Positions 8,360-17,446 of a DNA stretch of 56,761 nt are shown in pieces. Under the pieces are notes generated by a model. That model made no database searches. It saw only the letters and a program-made list of their open reading frames with translations, and was not told the origin of the DNA. The first letter of the stretch is position 1. Each line of letters opens with the position of its first letter. A program made the translations under genes and the position numbers. The DNA is from Mycolicibacter sinensis. GTDB lineage: Bacteria > Actinomycetota > Actinomycetes > Mycobacteriales > Mycobacteriaceae. The stretch lies in contig NZ_LZJK01000027.1 in assembly GCF_001667945.1 (NCBI RefSeq), positions 1-56,761 on the forward strand. The letters run 5' to 3'.

Positions 8360-10192
8360 ATGGACAACATGGGAGAGCCAGGGCGTTCAGAGGCCTTCGA
8401 CGCGTCCAGGGGGCCGGGCATGCCCGACGATGACCTGGCCGAGCTGGAGGAGCTGCGCCGCGAGGCTGCAGTGCTGCGCGAGCAGCTGGACAACACACCG
8501 CAGGACAGCGCGCGGGTCGGGCGCGACGTGCGGCAGCTCGAAGCGCACATCGACTCGCTGACCGCGCGCAATTCCAAGCTGATGGACACCCTCAAAGACG
8601 CACGGCAGCAGCTGCTGGCCCTGCGTGAAGAGGTGGACCGGCTGGGGCAGCCGCCCAGTGGCTACGGGGTACTGCTGGGCAGCCACGACGACGAGACCGT
8701 CGACGTGTTCACCTCCGGGCGCCGGATGCGGCTGAACATCTCGCCGAACATTGACGTCTCGGTGCTGAAAAAGGGCCAGACGGTGCGGCTCAACGAGGCC
8801 CTGACCGTGGTCGAGGCCACCGCCTTCGAAGCGGTCGGCGAGATTTCAACGCTGCGCGAGGTGCTCGCCGACGGCCACCGGGCCCTGGTGGTGGGCCACG
8901 CCGACGAGGAGCGCATCGTGTGGCTGGCCGAGCCCCTGGTCGCCGAGGACCTGCCCGAGCGCGACCCGGACGCCATGTCGGATGACCGGCGCCCCCGCAA
9001 GCTGCGCCCCGGCGACTCCCTGCTGGTCGACACCAAGGCCGGCTACGCCTTCGAGCGCATCCCGAAGGCCGAGGTCGAAGACCTGGTGCTCGAGGAGGTG
9101 CCCGACGTCAGCTACGGCGACATCGGGGGCCTGGGCCGCCAGATCGAGCAGATCCGCGACGCCGTGGAACTGCCCTTCCTGCACAAGGAGCTGTACCGGG
9201 AGTACGCGCTGCGCCCGCCCAAAGGTGTGCTGCTCTACGGGCCGCCCGGCTGCGGTAAGACGCTGATCGCCAAGGCGGTCGCCAACTCGCTGGCCAAGAA
9301 GATGGCCGAGGTGCGCGGCGACGACGCCCACGAGGCCAAGTCGTACTTCCTCAACATCAAGGGCCCCGAGCTGCTGAACAAGTTCGTCGGCGAGACCGAA
9401 CGTCACATCCGGCTGATCTTCCAGCGGGCCCGGGAGAAGGCCTCCGAAGGCACGCCGGTGATCGTGTTCTTCGACGAGATGGACTCGATCTTCCGCACCC
9501 GCGGCACCGGTGTCTCCTCGGACGTGGAGACGACGGTGGTTCCCCAGCTGCTCAGCGAGATCGACGGCGTGGAGGGGCTGGAGAACGTCATCGTGATCGG
9601 CGCCTCCAACCGGGAGGACATGATCGACCCGGCGATCCTGCGGCCCGGCCGCCTCGACGTCAAGATCAAGATCGAGCGCCCGGACGCCGAAGCCGCCCAG
9701 GACATCTTCTCCAAGTACCTCACCGAGAGCCTGCCGGTGCACGCCGACGATCTGGCCGAGTTCGGCGGGGACCGCGCGGCCTGCATCAAGGCGATGATCG
9801 AGAAGGTCGTCGACCGGATGTACGCCGAGATCGACGACAACCGGTTCCTAGAGGTCACCTACGCCAACGGTGACAAAGAGGTCATGTACTTCAAGGACTT
9901 CAACTCCGGGGCGATGATCCAGAACGTCGTCGACCGGGCGAAGAAGAACGCGATCAAGTCGGTGCTGGAGACCGGCCAGCCGGGGCTGCGCATCCAGCAC
10001 CTGCTGGACTCGATCGTCGACGAGTTCGCTGAGAACGAGGACCTGCCCAACACCACCAATCCCGATGACTGGGCACGGATCTCGGGCAAGAAGGGCGAAC
10101 GGATCGTCTACATCCGCACCCTGGTCACCGGCAAGAGCTCCAGCGCCAGCCGGGCGATTGACACCGAGTCGAACCTGGGCCAGTACCTGTAA
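8360..10192 (+). CDS. mpa: Proteasome-associated AAA+ ATPase Mpa (ARC)
   Basis: This 610-residue ring ATPase recognises Pup on tagged proteins, unfolds them and feeds the 20S core. A coiled coil at about residues 24-96 binds Pup, followed by two OB folds. The AAA+ module has the Walker A GPPGCGKT at 294-301, Walker [10 protein letters not shown] with D372/E373, and the arginine region [11 protein letters not shown]. The C-terminus GQYL is the tail that docks into the proteasome alpha ring. The frame is open from 8267, but the ATG at 8360 has AAAGGAG six bases upstream and gives the Mtb length (609). The DUF503-lppK-mpa neighbourhood matches Mtb. Confidence 0.97.
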   Translation: MDNMGEPGRSEAFDASRGPGMPDDDLAELEELRREAAVLREQLDNTPQDSARVGRDVRQLEAHIDSLTARNSKLMDTLKDARQQLLALREEVDRLGQPPSGYGVLLGSHDDETVDVFTSGRRMRLNISPNIDVSVLKKGQTVRLNEALTVVEATAFEAVGEISTLREVLADGHRALVVGHADEERIVWLAEPLVAEDLPERDPDAMSDDRRPRKLRPGDSLLVDTKAGYAFERIPKAEVEDLVLEEVPDVSYGDIGGLGRQIEQIRDAVELPFLHKELYREYALRPPKGVLLYGPPGCGKTLIAKAVANSLAKKMAEVRGDDAHEAKSYFLNIKGPELLNKFVGETERHIRLIFQRAREKASEGTPVIVFFDEMDSIFRTRGTGVSSDVETTVVPQLLSEIDGVEGLENVIVIGASNREDMIDPAILRPGRLDVKIKIERPDAEAAQDIFSKYLTESLPVHADDLAEFGGDRAACIKAMIEKVVDRMYAEIDDNRFLEVTYANGDKEVMYFKDFNSGAMIQNVVDRAKKNAIKSVLETGQPGLRIQHLLDSIVDEFAENEDLPNTTNPDDWARISGKKGERIVYIRTLVTGKSSSASRAIDTESNLGQYL

Positions 10193-10201
10193 TCGCGGGA
10201 T

Positions 10202-10609
10202 CTACCGGAGCTGTTCGGTTGCGACTTTGGTCGCGCCGATCGCCGCATAGGTCCCGGTCAGCGCGACCATGCTCAGTGCCGCGCGCAGCGGCAGGTCGCG
10301 GCGCACCAGGTGGCCGACGCCATTGACGGTGTCGGTGGTGTCGACCACCAGGGCGAGCCGCTTCCAGCGATGCCGTTCCGCGGCGCCGCTGGTGAGGTAA
10401 CCCAGGCCCATCGCGAATGCCCGCGCACCGTAGATCCGGGTCATGTAGGTCAGTTCGGGGGACGGGGTGACTCCGAGGACCTTGGCGAATCCCCGCGGTG
10501 CGGCCAGTGAGATGCCGGCGAGGATCACCCGGCCGAGTGCCATCAGGCTCAGGGCGCTGGTGCGACTCTCGGTGACGTCCTGACCAGTCGCTGCCGTCGT
10601 TGTTGCCAC
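10202..10609 (-). CDS. Small membrane protein (DUF4267-like), divergent from a TetR gene
   Basis: This 135-residue protein has three or four short hydrophobic segments, for example LSLMALGRVILAGISLAA, a YGARAFAMGLGYLTS helix and LSMVALTGTYAAIGA, so it is probably an integral membrane protein. The family guess is tentative. The frame extends to 10660, but the GTG at 10609 has GGAGG six bases upstream, whereas the longer start would place the TetR operator inside the gene. It shares a short control region with the divergent regulator, which suggests it is that regulator's target. Confidence 0.6.
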   Translation of the reverse strand: MATTTAATGQDVTESRTSALSLMALGRVILAGISLAAPRGFAKVLGVTPSPELTYMTRIYGARAFAMGLGYLTSGAAERHRWKRLALVVDTTDTVNGVGHLVRRDLPLRAALSMVALTGTYAAIGATKVATEQLR

Positions 10610-10642
10610 TGCGAACCTCCTTCGCCTACCGCTTCGCGCAAC

Positions 10643-10659
10643 TGACTGACCGTCAGTCA
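10643..10659. promoter_or_regulatory. TetR-type operator in the divergent promoter region
   Basis: The 17-bp sequence TGACTGACCGTCAGTCA is a perfect inverted repeat around its central base. It lies between the two divergent genes. A -10 for the regulator, TACCGT, is at 10663-10668. A -10 for the membrane gene, TAGCAT on the reverse strand, is at 10659-10664. The palindrome therefore covers the start region of the membrane-gene promoter and the spacer of the regulator promoter. Binding there would repress both. Confidence 0.7.
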
Positions 10660-10722
10660 TGCTACCGTAGCTGTGGGCTTACGCGGCTGTCAACGCGATC
10701 GACTCGGGAGGGAGGTGCCTTG

Positions 10723-11343
10723 GTGCAGCGCGGATCTGGGCGGCGGCGCACGACGCTGCCCGCGGCACAACGGGAACGCCAGCTGCTGGAGGTGACCCGG
10801 GCACTGTTGTTGGCCGACGGGCCGACTGAGTTGACGGTGGATAAAGTCACCGCCGCCGCGCAGGTCGCCAAGGGCACGTTCTACCTGTATTTCGACTCCA
10901 AAGATCACCTGCTGGCCAAGCTGTGGGCCGACTATCTCGACAGCTTCCTGGCCACCGTGCAAGGCCAGCTCGCCACCGCGACGCCCACCGCGCCCGATTG
11001 GCCGGCGGCGTTAGATGCGTTGATCGAGCAGATGATTCGCTACGACATCGCCAACGCGGCCCTGCACCGCGCGGTGTTCTCCCAAGCCTCCGGCGACGGA
11101 TTGCGCCAGCTGCGGCTGGCCGATTCGAACGTCATCACGCTGCTGGCCGACGCCATCGCAGCCGCGGTGGACGCCGGGGCCGTCACCGTGGCCGACCCGC
11201 CCACCACGGCCGCACTGTTGTACTACGCCGTCGACGGTCTGCTGAACGCTGCGTACCTGGGCGATACCGAACCGGATGCCGACGCCATCATCGCCGCGGC
11301 CCAGGAGATGGCCCACCGGACCCTACGTACCGCCCGGGCCTGA
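10723..11343 (+). CDS. TetR-family transcriptional regulator
   Basis: This 206-residue protein has an N-terminal TetR helix-turn-helix (LTVDKVTAAAQVAKGTFYLYFDSKDHLLAKLW). Its C-terminal ligand domain is variable, so the inducer is unknown. The GTG at 10723 is preceded by GGAGG with a seven-base spacer, and the longer upstream frame would run through the operator. A 17-bp palindrome in the shared control region is the likely binding site, implying autoregulation and control of the divergent membrane protein. In Mtb other genes (Rv2113, Rv2114) occupy this mpa-dop interval. Confidence 0.85.
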   Translation: MQRGSGRRRTTLPAAQRERQLLEVTRALLLADGPTELTVDKVTAAAQVAKGTFYLYFDSKDHLLAKLWADYLDSFLATVQGQLATATPTAPDWPAALDALIEQMIRYDIANAALHRAVFSQASGDGLRQLRLADSNVITLLADAIAAAVDAGAVTVADPPTTAALLYYAVDGLLNAAYLGDTEPDADAIIAAAQEMAHRTLRTARA

Positions 11344-11362
11344 TGCATGGTGAGCGACGCTG

Positions 11363-11393
11363 AACATACTATGTTGGGGGCATTTCGTATGAT
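11363..11393 (+). promoter_or_regulatory. Promoter and palindrome of the AbrB/PIN toxin-antitoxin pair
   Basis: AACATACTATGTT (11363-11375) is a 13-bp inverted repeat around a central C. TATGAT (11388-11393) is a near-ideal -10 box six bases before the antitoxin ATG, so the message is probably leaderless. The palindrome falls in the -35 region, where an autorepressing toxin-antitoxin complex would be expected to bind. Confidence 0.55.
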
Positions 11394-11399
11394 GACTGT

Positions 11400-11654
11400 A
11401 TGGACGCCGTTCAAGCGAAACTGACTCGCAACGGACAGATGTCGCTCCCCGCGGAGCTGCGGCATCGCTGGGCAAGCGGCTCAGTCCTGGTGATCGATCG
11501 GGGCGACTACGCGATCGTGCGCCCGATCCCGGCCGAACCGCTGCAGCAGTTGCGCGGTGCGCATGCCGGGCCCGGGCCGAGCCTCGAACAGGCGCGGGCC
11601 GCCGAACGTGCCAGCGAGGCCGAGCACGAAAACCGGGGCGCCGCCGACCGATGA
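11400..11654 (+). CDS. AbrB/MazE-fold antitoxin
   Basis: This 84-residue protein has the swapped-hairpin AbrB pattern at its N-terminus (AKLTRNGQMSLPAELRHRWASGSVLVI), which binds DNA in this family. The C-terminal half is charged and probably unstructured (QARAAERASEAEHE) and should wrap the toxin. Its stop overlaps the ATG of the PIN gene by four bases. Start at ATG 11400 by the leaderless -10. Confidence 0.75.
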   Translation: MDAVQAKLTRNGQMSLPAELRHRWASGSVLVIDRGDYAIVRPIPAEPLQQLRGAHAGPGPSLEQARAAERASEAEHENRGAADR

Positions 11655-12079
11655 TCGTGCTGGACGCCTACGCGGTGCTGGCCTACCTACGCGACGAGCC
11701 CGCCGCCGGCGCCGTGGCCGAACTCCTGGCGGGACCGACGCTGCTGAGCGCAGTCAACGCCGCCGAGGTGCTCGATCAGCTGGTGCGGGTCTACGGGCGC
11801 GACGCCGACGATGTGCACGCCGATCTGGCGTTGTTGGCCCACACCGGGATGCAGCTCGACGCGGTGTCAGCAGAGATCGGAATGCTGGCGGGACGCCTGC
11901 GGGCGCGCCACTACCACCGCGTGCGGATGCCGGTCAGTCTCGCCGACTGTGTGGCTGCGGCAGCCGCGTTATCGGCCAACCGGCCGCTGGCAACCGCCGA
12001 TCCACCGCTGGCGCAACTCGTCCGCGCCGAGGGCGGCGAGGTTCGCGCACTGCCCGACTCCCGGGGGCAACTGCCGTGA
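11651..12079 (+). CDS. PIN-domain toxin (VapC-like ribonuclease)
   Basis: This 142-residue PIN protein starts MIVLDAYAVLAYL with the first acidic residue D5. Further acidic residues lie in NAAEVLDQL, in MPVSLADCVAAAAAL and in PLATADPPLAQL, together making the usual Mg2+-binding quartet. VapC toxins cleave tRNA or rRNA, but the target here is unknown. It is coupled to the antitoxin by an ATGA overlap. The pair sits between the TetR gene and dop, inside the proteasome locus. Confidence 0.8.
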   Translation: MIVLDAYAVLAYLRDEPAAGAVAELLAGPTLLSAVNAAEVLDQLVRVYGRDADDVHADLALLAHTGMQLDAVSAEIGMLAGRLRARHYHRVRMPVSLADCVAAAAALSANRPLATADPPLAQLVRAEGGEVRALPDSRGQLP

Positions 12080-12128
12080 CTCCCTGTCGACCGGGACCAG
12101 CGCCCGCGTTGCGACTGACCGCCTCGCC

Positions 12129-12134
12129 TAGGCT
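12129..12134 (+). promoter_or_regulatory. -10 box of dop, leaderless
   Basis: TAGGCT fits TANNNT and lies seven bases before the ATG of dop, with no Shine-Dalgarno between. dop is therefore expected to be leaderless and independent of the toxin-antitoxin transcript. Confidence 0.5.
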
Positions 12135-12141
12135 CTAACTC

Positions 12142-13650
12142 ATGCAACGGATCATCGGGACGGAAGTCGAGTACGGCATCGCTTCACCGTCGGATCCGAC
12201 CGCCAACCCGATCCTGACCTCCACGCAGGCGGTGCTGGCCTATGCCGCGGCGGCCGGCATCCCGCGCGCCAAGCGCACCCGGTGGGACTACGAGGTGGAG
12301 TCCCCGCTGCGCGATGCCCGCGGCTTCGACCTGAGCCGCTCATCCGGGCCACCGCCGATCATCGACGCCGACGAGGTCGGTGCCGCCAACATGATCTTGA
12401 CCAACGGGGCGCGGCTCTACGTCGACCATGCCCACCCGGAGTACTCCGCGCCCGAGGTCACCGACCCGATGGACGCGGTGATCTGGGACAAGGCCGGCGA
12501 GCGGGTGATGGAGGCCGCCGCCCGCCATGTGGCCAGCGTGCCGGGCGCGGCCAAACTGCAGCTGTACAAGAACAACATCGACAACAAGGGCGCCTCCTAC
12601 GGCACCCACGAGAACTACCTGATGAGCCGGCAGACCCCGTTCTCGGCGATCATCGCCGGGCTGACCCCGTTCTTCGTGTCCCGCCAGGTGATCTGCGGGT
12701 CCGGCCGGGTCGGACTGGGACCGGCCGGCGACGAGCCGGGCTTTCAGCTCTCCCAGCGCGCCGACTACATCGAGGTCGAGGTCGGCCTGGAGACCACGCT
12801 CAAACGCGGCATCATCAACACCCGCGATGAGCCGCACGCCGACGCCGACAAGTACCGCCGGCTGCACGTCATCATCGGCGACGCCAACCTGGCCGAGACA
12901 TCGACGTATCTCAAGCTTGGTACCACCGCGCTGGTGCTCGACCTCGTCGAGGAGGGGCCCGAGCACGGCATCGACCTGAGTGATCTGACCCTGGCCCGCC
13001 CGGTGCGCGCCGTGCACGTGATCAGCCGCGACCCGACGCTGCGGGCCACCGTGGCGCTGGCCGACGGCCGCGAGATGACCGGCCTTGCGCTGCAACGGAT
13101 CTACCTCGACCGGGTGGCCAAGCTGGTCGACGCCCGCGATCCGGATCCGCGCGCCAACCACATCATGGAGACCTGGGCGCGGGTGCTCGACCAGCTCGAA
13201 CGCGACCCGATGGAGTGCGCCGACCTGCTGGACTGGCCGGCCAAGCTGCGCCTGCTGGAAGGCTTCCGGCAGCGGGAGAACCTCAGCTGGTCGGCGCCGC
13301 GGCTGCACCTGATCGATCTGCAGTACTCCGACGTCCGCCTCGACAAGGGCCTCTACAACCGGCTGGTCGCCCGCGGCTCCATGCAGCGGCTGATCACCGA
13401 GCAGCAGGTGCTCGACGCGGTGGACAACCCCCCGACCGACACCCGCGCCTACTTCCGCGGCGAGTGCCTGCGCCGGTTCGGCGCCGATATCGCCGCGGCC
13501 AGCTGGGACTCGGTGATCTTCGACCTGGGCGGGGAGTCGCTGGTGCGGATCCCTACCCTGGAGCCGCTGCGCGGCAGCAAGGCCCACGTCGGGGCGCTGC
13601 TGGACTCGGTGGACAGCGCCGCTGAGCTGGTCGAACAACTCACCACCTAA
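12142..13650 (+). CDS. dop: Deamidase of Pup (Dop)
   Basis: This 502-residue carboxylate-amine-ligase-fold enzyme converts the C-terminal Gln of Pup to Glu before ligation and also removes Pup from tagged proteins. It opens [19 protein letters not shown], with the Glu residues of the ATP/Mg site, and has the Dop-type segment near [14 protein letters not shown] that separates it from PafA. It precedes pup, prcB and prcA as in Mtb. The ligase gene pafA is not in this window. Confidence 0.96.
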   Translation: MQRIIGTEVEYGIASPSDPTANPILTSTQAVLAYAAAAGIPRAKRTRWDYEVESPLRDARGFDLSRSSGPPPIIDADEVGAANMILTNGARLYVDHAHPEYSAPEVTDPMDAVIWDKAGERVMEAAARHVASVPGAAKLQLYKNNIDNKGASYGTHENYLMSRQTPFSAIIAGLTPFFVSRQVICGSGRVGLGPAGDEPGFQLSQRADYIEVEVGLETTLKRGIINTRDEPHADADKYRRLHVIIGDANLAETSTYLKLGTTALVLDLVEEGPEHGIDLSDLTLARPVRAVHVISRDPTLRATVALADGREMTGLALQRIYLDRVAKLVDARDPDPRANHIMETWARVLDQLERDPMECADLLDWPAKLRLLEGFRQRENLSWSAPRLHLIDLQYSDVRLDKGLYNRLVARGSMQRLITEQQVLDAVDNPPTDTRAYFRGECLRRFGADIAAASWDSVIFDLGGESLVRIPTLEPLRGSKAHVGALLDSVDSAAELVEQLTT

Positions 13651-13678
13651 GCCCGCCAGCAACACCGGCATCGACCGG

Positions 13679-13684
13679 TAGGGT
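13679..13684 (+). promoter_or_regulatory. Possible -10 box upstream of pup
   Basis: TAGGGT lies in the 88-base gap between dop and pup. It would start a transcript near 13691 with a leader of about 48 bases. This gives pup-prcB-prcA a possible separate promoter. No convincing -35 was found. Confidence 0.35.
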
Positions 13685-13738
13685 GGAGAAACCGACGTGC
13701 GCGTGATGCGCAAGCCGATGGAGATGCAGGAGGCAGCG

Positions 13739-13933
13739 ATGGCTCAGGAGCAGACCAAGCGTGGCGGTGGCGGGGGCGACGAGGACGACCCCACCGGTCC
13801 CGCGGCCGCAGGCCAGGAGCGTCGCGAGAAGCTGACCGGCGAGACCGACGACCTGCTCGACGAGATCGACGACGTGCTGGAAGAGAACGCGGAGGACTTC
13901 GTGCGCGCATACGTCCAAAAGGGCGGCCAGTGA
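13739..13933 (+). CDS. pup: Prokaryotic ubiquitin-like protein Pup
   Basis: This 64-residue disordered modifier is attached to lysines of proteasome substrates. It starts [14 protein letters not shown] and ends VQKGGQ, whose terminal Gln is deamidated by Dop. The C-terminal helix region [20 protein letters not shown] binds the Mpa coiled coil. Length equals the Mtb protein. The frame is open from 13697, but AGGAGG five bases before the ATG at 13739 and homology fix the start. The last codons overlap the GTG of prcB. Confidence 0.97.
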   Translation: MAQEQTKRGGGGGDEDDPTGPAAAGQERREKLTGETDDLLDEIDDVLEENAEDFVRAYVQKGGQ

Positions 13934-14829
13934 GCTGGCCCTTCCATGACCGCCTACCTGCCAATTCCGCGCTTCCGGGAATGCCGTCCAGCCCGGTAGA
14001 CCTGTCGTCGTTCTCCGATTTCCTGCGCCGTCAGGCACCGGACCTGTTGCCGACGGGCAGCGCGGGCCTGCCCGCGGGCGCGGCCGCTGAGCTGCCGCAC
14101 GGCACCACCATCGTCGCGCTGAAGTATCCCGGCGGTGTGGTGATGGCCGGGGACCGGCGCTCCACGCAGGGCAACATGATCGCCGGACGCGATGTGCAGA
14201 AGGTCTACATCACCGACGACTACACCGCCACCGGCATCGCCGGCACCGCGGCGATCGCCGTCGAGTTCGCCCGGCTCTACGCGGTCGAACTGGAGCACTA
14301 CGAGAAGCTCGAAGGGGTGCCGCTGACGTTCGCCGGAAAGGTCAACCGGCTGGCGATCATGGTGCGCGGCAACCTGGGTGCGGCGATGCAGGGATTGCTG
14401 GCGCTGCCGCTGCTGGTGGCCTATGACATCGACGAGGCCGACGCCGAGCACGCCGGGCGCATCGTGTCGTTCGACGCCGCCGGTGGCTGGAACGTCGAGG
14501 AGGAGGGCTACCAGGCGGTGGGCTCCGGATCGCTGTTCGCCAAGTCGTCGATGAAGAAGCTCTACGCGCAGGTGACCGACGCGGATTCGGCGCTGCGGGT
14601 GGCCATCGAGGCGCTGTATGACGCCGCCGACGACGACTCCGCCACCGGCGGGCCGGATTTGGTGCGCGGAATCTACCCGACGGCGGTGACGATCGGCGCC
14701 GACGGTGCCGTCGACGTTCCCGAGGAGCGCATCGCCGAGCTGGCTCGCGAGATCATCGAGAGCCGAACGCGCGGAGGAGGATCTGCGCCGAAGGCCGGCA
14801 GAGACAAAAGGGGCGGCGGTAAGAAATGA
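13930..14829 (+). CDS. prcB: 20S proteasome beta subunit
   Basis: This 299-residue precursor forms the proteolytic rings. Autocleavage between Gly58 and Thr59 ([13 protein letters not shown]) exposes the catalytic N-terminal Thr. The aspartate of DRR and a lysine in GRDVQKVYI complete the usual active site. The 58-residue propeptide and the Gly-rich charged tail are like the Mtb protein. The GTG overlaps the pup stop and the TGA overlaps the prcA start, so translation is coupled. Confidence 0.97.
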   Translation: MSWPFHDRLPANSALPGMPSSPVDLSSFSDFLRRQAPDLLPTGSAGLPAGAAAELPHGTTIVALKYPGGVVMAGDRRSTQGNMIAGRDVQKVYITDDYTATGIAGTAAIAVEFARLYAVELEHYEKLEGVPLTFAGKVNRLAIMVRGNLGAAMQGLLALPLLVAYDIDEADAEHAGRIVSFDAAGGWNVEEEGYQAVGSGSLFAKSSMKKLYAQVTDADSALRVAIEALYDAADDDSATGGPDLVRGIYPTAVTIGADGAVDVPEERIAELAREIIESRTRGGGSAPKAGRDKRGGGKK

Positions 14830-15572
14830 GCTTCCCGTACTTCATCTCGCCCGAGCAGGCCATGCGGGAGCGCGGCGAGCTGGCGCGCAAGGGCATCGCC
14901 CGCGGCCGCAGCGTGGTGGCGCTGGCCTATGCCGACGGGGTGCTGTTCGTCGCCGAAAACCCTTCGCGCTCACTGCAGAAGATCAGTGAGCTCTACGACC
15001 GGGTTGGGTTCGCCGCCGCCGGCCGGATCAACGAGTTCGAGAACCTGCGCCGCGGCGGCATCCAGTTCGCCGACACCCGCGGCTATGCCTATGACCGTCG
15101 CGACGTGACCGCCCGCCAGCTGGCTAACGTCTACGCCCAGACCCTCGGCACGATCTTCACCGAGCAGGCCAAGCCCTACGAGGTCGAGCTGTGCGTGGCC
15201 GGGGTGGCCTACCAGGGGCAGGCCAAAGCGCCTGAGCTGTACCGGATCACCTATGACGGGTCGATCACCGACGAACCGCATTTCGTGGTGATGGGGGGCA
15301 CCACCGAACCGGTGATCGCCGCGCTCAAGGAGTCCTATACCGAGAACGCGGCCCTGGCCGACGCCCTGCGCATCGCCGTCAACGCGCTCAAGCAGACCGA
15401 CACCGGTAACGGTGCCGAGCAGCGCGAGCTCGGTCCGGGCACCCTCGAGGTGGCCATCCTGGACGCCAACCGGCCCAAGCGGGCCTTTCGCCGGATCGCC
15501 CGGTCGGCCCTGGAAGAGCTTTTGCCGCAATCAGATTCGTCGGGGGAGACGTCAGACGACGCATCCGGCTAG
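14826..15572 (+). CDS. prcA: 20S proteasome alpha subunit
   Basis: This 248-residue non-catalytic subunit makes the outer rings and the gate. The N-terminal segment [13 protein letters not shown] is the gating peptide, and the rest follows the alpha-type fold. The C-terminus is acidic and serine-rich ([16 protein letters not shown]). It is coupled to prcB by ATGA. Eight bases after its stop begins the first of three GntR genes. In Mtb a PPE gene lies at this end of prcA. Confidence 0.97.
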   Translation: MSFPYFISPEQAMRERGELARKGIARGRSVVALAYADGVLFVAENPSRSLQKISELYDRVGFAAAGRINEFENLRRGGIQFADTRGYAYDRRDVTARQLANVYAQTLGTIFTEQAKPYEVELCVAGVAYQGQAKAPELYRITYDGSITDEPHFVVMGGTTEPVIAALKESYTENAALADALRIAVNALKQTDTGNGAEQRELGPGTLEVAILDANRPKRAFRRIARSALEELLPQSDSSGETSDDASG

Positions 15573-15580
15573 GTGTTGCG

Positions 15581-16252
15581 ATGCCGAAGAAGTACGGGGT
15601 CAAAGAGAAGGACCTGGTCGTCGCGCACATCATCGACCTGGTGCTGACCGGGAAGCTGCGCGGCGGTGATCGCATCGACCGCAACGCGATCGCCGCGGAG
15701 TTGGGGGTGAGCAGGCTGCCGGTTCACGAGGCGGTGGCCCAACTCGAACACGACGGGTTCGTGCTCACCCACTATGGCCGCGGCGCGTTCGTCGAGCGCT
15801 TCGACGAGGCCGTGGTGCGCGAACACCATGAGTTGTACGGCATGTTGATCGGCATGGCGTCGGCCCGGGCGGCGGCCGACCCTACTCCCCGGGTCCTCGC
15901 CGACCTGGCCGCGGCGATGCAGGCCATGCGCCTCGCGCAGGGTCCGGCGTTCGGGGAGGCGGCCGGGCAGTACCGCACGATCATCGTCGACGAGTACGCC
16001 GGCCCTCGGCTGCGGGCGGAGATCAGCGCGGCGCGAGACCTGCTGCCGACTCGGTTCTGGACGGGTTACCACGACTACACGGCGGAGATCGTGGCCAGCT
16101 ATGAAGCCGAGACGGCGGCGATCCGCAGCCGGGACCCCGAGGCGGCCCGGGGAGCCTGCGTGAACCGGGTGGCGTGGCATGTCGATGTGGTGCTCGCCGA
16201 GCTGGCGGCGCGGGGGGTGTTTAATGACCGAGCCGCCGGCTGGACCCCGTGA
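15581..16252 (+). CDS. GntR-family regulator, copy 1 (next to intact prcA)
   Basis: This 223-residue protein has an N-terminal winged helix-turn-helix (LRGGDRIDRNAIAAELGVSRLPVHEAVAQLEHDGFV) and a helical FCD-like effector domain. The usual metal-binding His pattern of FCD domains is not evident. The start MPKKYGVKEKDLVV is shared by all three copies. It begins eight bases after the prcA stop and so can be read from the proteasome transcript. The C-terminus (VFNDRAAGWTP) differs from the other copies. Ligand and targets are unknown. Confidence 0.85.
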   Translation: MPKKYGVKEKDLVVAHIIDLVLTGKLRGGDRIDRNAIAAELGVSRLPVHEAVAQLEHDGFVLTHYGRGAFVERFDEAVVREHHELYGMLIGMASARAAADPTPRVLADLAAAMQAMRLAQGPAFGEAAGQYRTIIVDEYAGPRLRAEISAARDLLPTRFWTGYHDYTAEIVASYEAETAAIRSRDPEAARGACVNRVAWHVDVVLAELAARGVFNDRAAGWTP

Positions 16253-16530
16253 CCATGGTGTCTGGACTGCTCGGCCCAGAATCGCGGTGCACAGCCGTGA
16301 CACCGGGGTTTCGGAGCAGAACGACCGCCGAATGGACGTGCCACAACATCCGCGTCGCCGGCCAACACTTCCACCTCGAGAATTTCGCTGCGCTACTGTT
16401 CACCTAGAAAGTGTCGTCTCGTCCGAATATGTGGTATCGGGTGAATACCTCGGGATCTCGGGTGCCACAGATACTTTCGTCCGATCCTGTGTCGTAATGA
16501 GTTTCGCGGAAGTTCCAGGTGAGTCACTCC

Positions 16531-17196
16531 ATGCCCAAGAAGTACGGAGTCAAAGAGAAGGACTTGGTCGTCAATCACATCGTCGACCTGGTGCTGGCGG
16601 GGCAGCTGCGCTCTGGCGACCGCATCAACCGCGATGCGATTGCGGGGGCTCTGGGGGTCAGTCGGCTGCCCGTTCAGCAGGCGATTGACCAACTCGAGCA
16701 ACAGGGGATGCTGGTCAGCCGTTATCACCGTGGCGTGTTTGTCAGCCGGTTCGACGAAGCCGTCGTTCGCGAACAGCACGAGTTGCACGGAACGTTGAAC
16801 GCCATCGCGTCGGCGCGGGCGGCAACCAACCCGACTCCGCGTGTTTTGGCCGAATTGCACGCGGCGCTGCGGGACCTGCGCGCCAACAAGAAACCGGCCG
16901 AGTTCCAAGACGCGGCCTACGCTTTCCGCCGAATCATCGTCGAGGAATATGCCGGCCCGGCGCTGCAAGCGGCGATCAGCACGGCCCGAGTCTTCGTGCC
17001 GCGCGGATTCTGGGGGAGCTACGTCAACGCCCACGAGGAGTTCCTGCCCAGTTATGAAGCTGAAACTGCTGCGATTTAGCAGCGCGACCCGGAGGCCGCA
17101 ACGACGGCGTGCATGAACCGAGCGAAGCTGCAGGCCCAGGTCGTGTTCGCCGAGCTGTCCATGCGAGGCGTGCTCGACGGGCTCCTGTCGGATTGA
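16531..17196 (+). pseudogene. GntR-family regulator, copy 2, interrupted by a nonsense codon
   Basis: This copy is very close to copy 3 but has an in-frame TAG at 17077-17079, after ETAAI. Beyond it the reading frame continues with homologous sequence (QRDPEAATTACMNRAKLQAQ) to a TGA at 17194-17196. The truncated product would have 182 residues, with the DNA-binding domain intact and about 38 C-terminal residues lost. It could be a pseudogene or a truncated DNA-binding product. An alternative GTG at 16519 would add four residues. A possible -10 TACTGT lies at 16394-16399 in the 278-base gap upstream. Confidence 0.8.
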
Positions 17197-17240
17197 CGAG
17201 CATTATCGGGCCTGGTCGCTTTGCCGTCGTAGGCCCCAGC

Positions 17241-17246
17241 TACGGT
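17241..17246 (+). promoter_or_regulatory. Possible -10 box before the mini-prcA
   Basis: TACGGT fits TANNNT and would start transcription near 17253, about 30 bases before the mini-prcA ATG. No -35 is obvious, so support is weak. Confidence 0.25.
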
Positions 17247-17282
17247 GAGACGATCGAACGGCGCATGCTTTAGGGGCGAGAA

Positions 17283-17438
17283 ATGAGTTTCGGGAATTTC
17301 ATTTCGCCTGAGCCGGCCATGGGCTCATGTAGCGAGCCCGCCGGCGAAGACTTCACCCGGGCACCGTCGAGGTTGTTGGAATCGTTTCCGCCACAGCTCG
17401 GTTCGTCCGAGGAGGCGTCAGAAGTGGCTCCTGGCTAG
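17283..17438 (+). pseudogene. Internally deleted prcA remnant with an open 51-codon frame
   Basis: The frame starts MSFGNFISPEPAMG, matching the PrcA start [13 protein letters not shown]. It ends with LLESFPPQLGSSEEASEVAPG, matching the PrcA tail [20 protein letters not shown]. About 200 residues between are missing or replaced by a short unrelated bridge. The gap from its stop to the next gntR ATG is eight bases, the same as between intact prcA and copy 1. It is therefore the residue of a duplicated prcA-gntR unit. The frame is uninterrupted, so a 51-residue peptide with the gate-like N-terminus could still be made. Confidence 0.8.
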
Positions 17439-17446
17439 GCCCGCCG

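Noticed and set aside
12340..13713. Long reverse-strand frame opposite dop
   Set aside because: dop is certain on the plus strand and the antisense product is His/Gly-rich with no domain.
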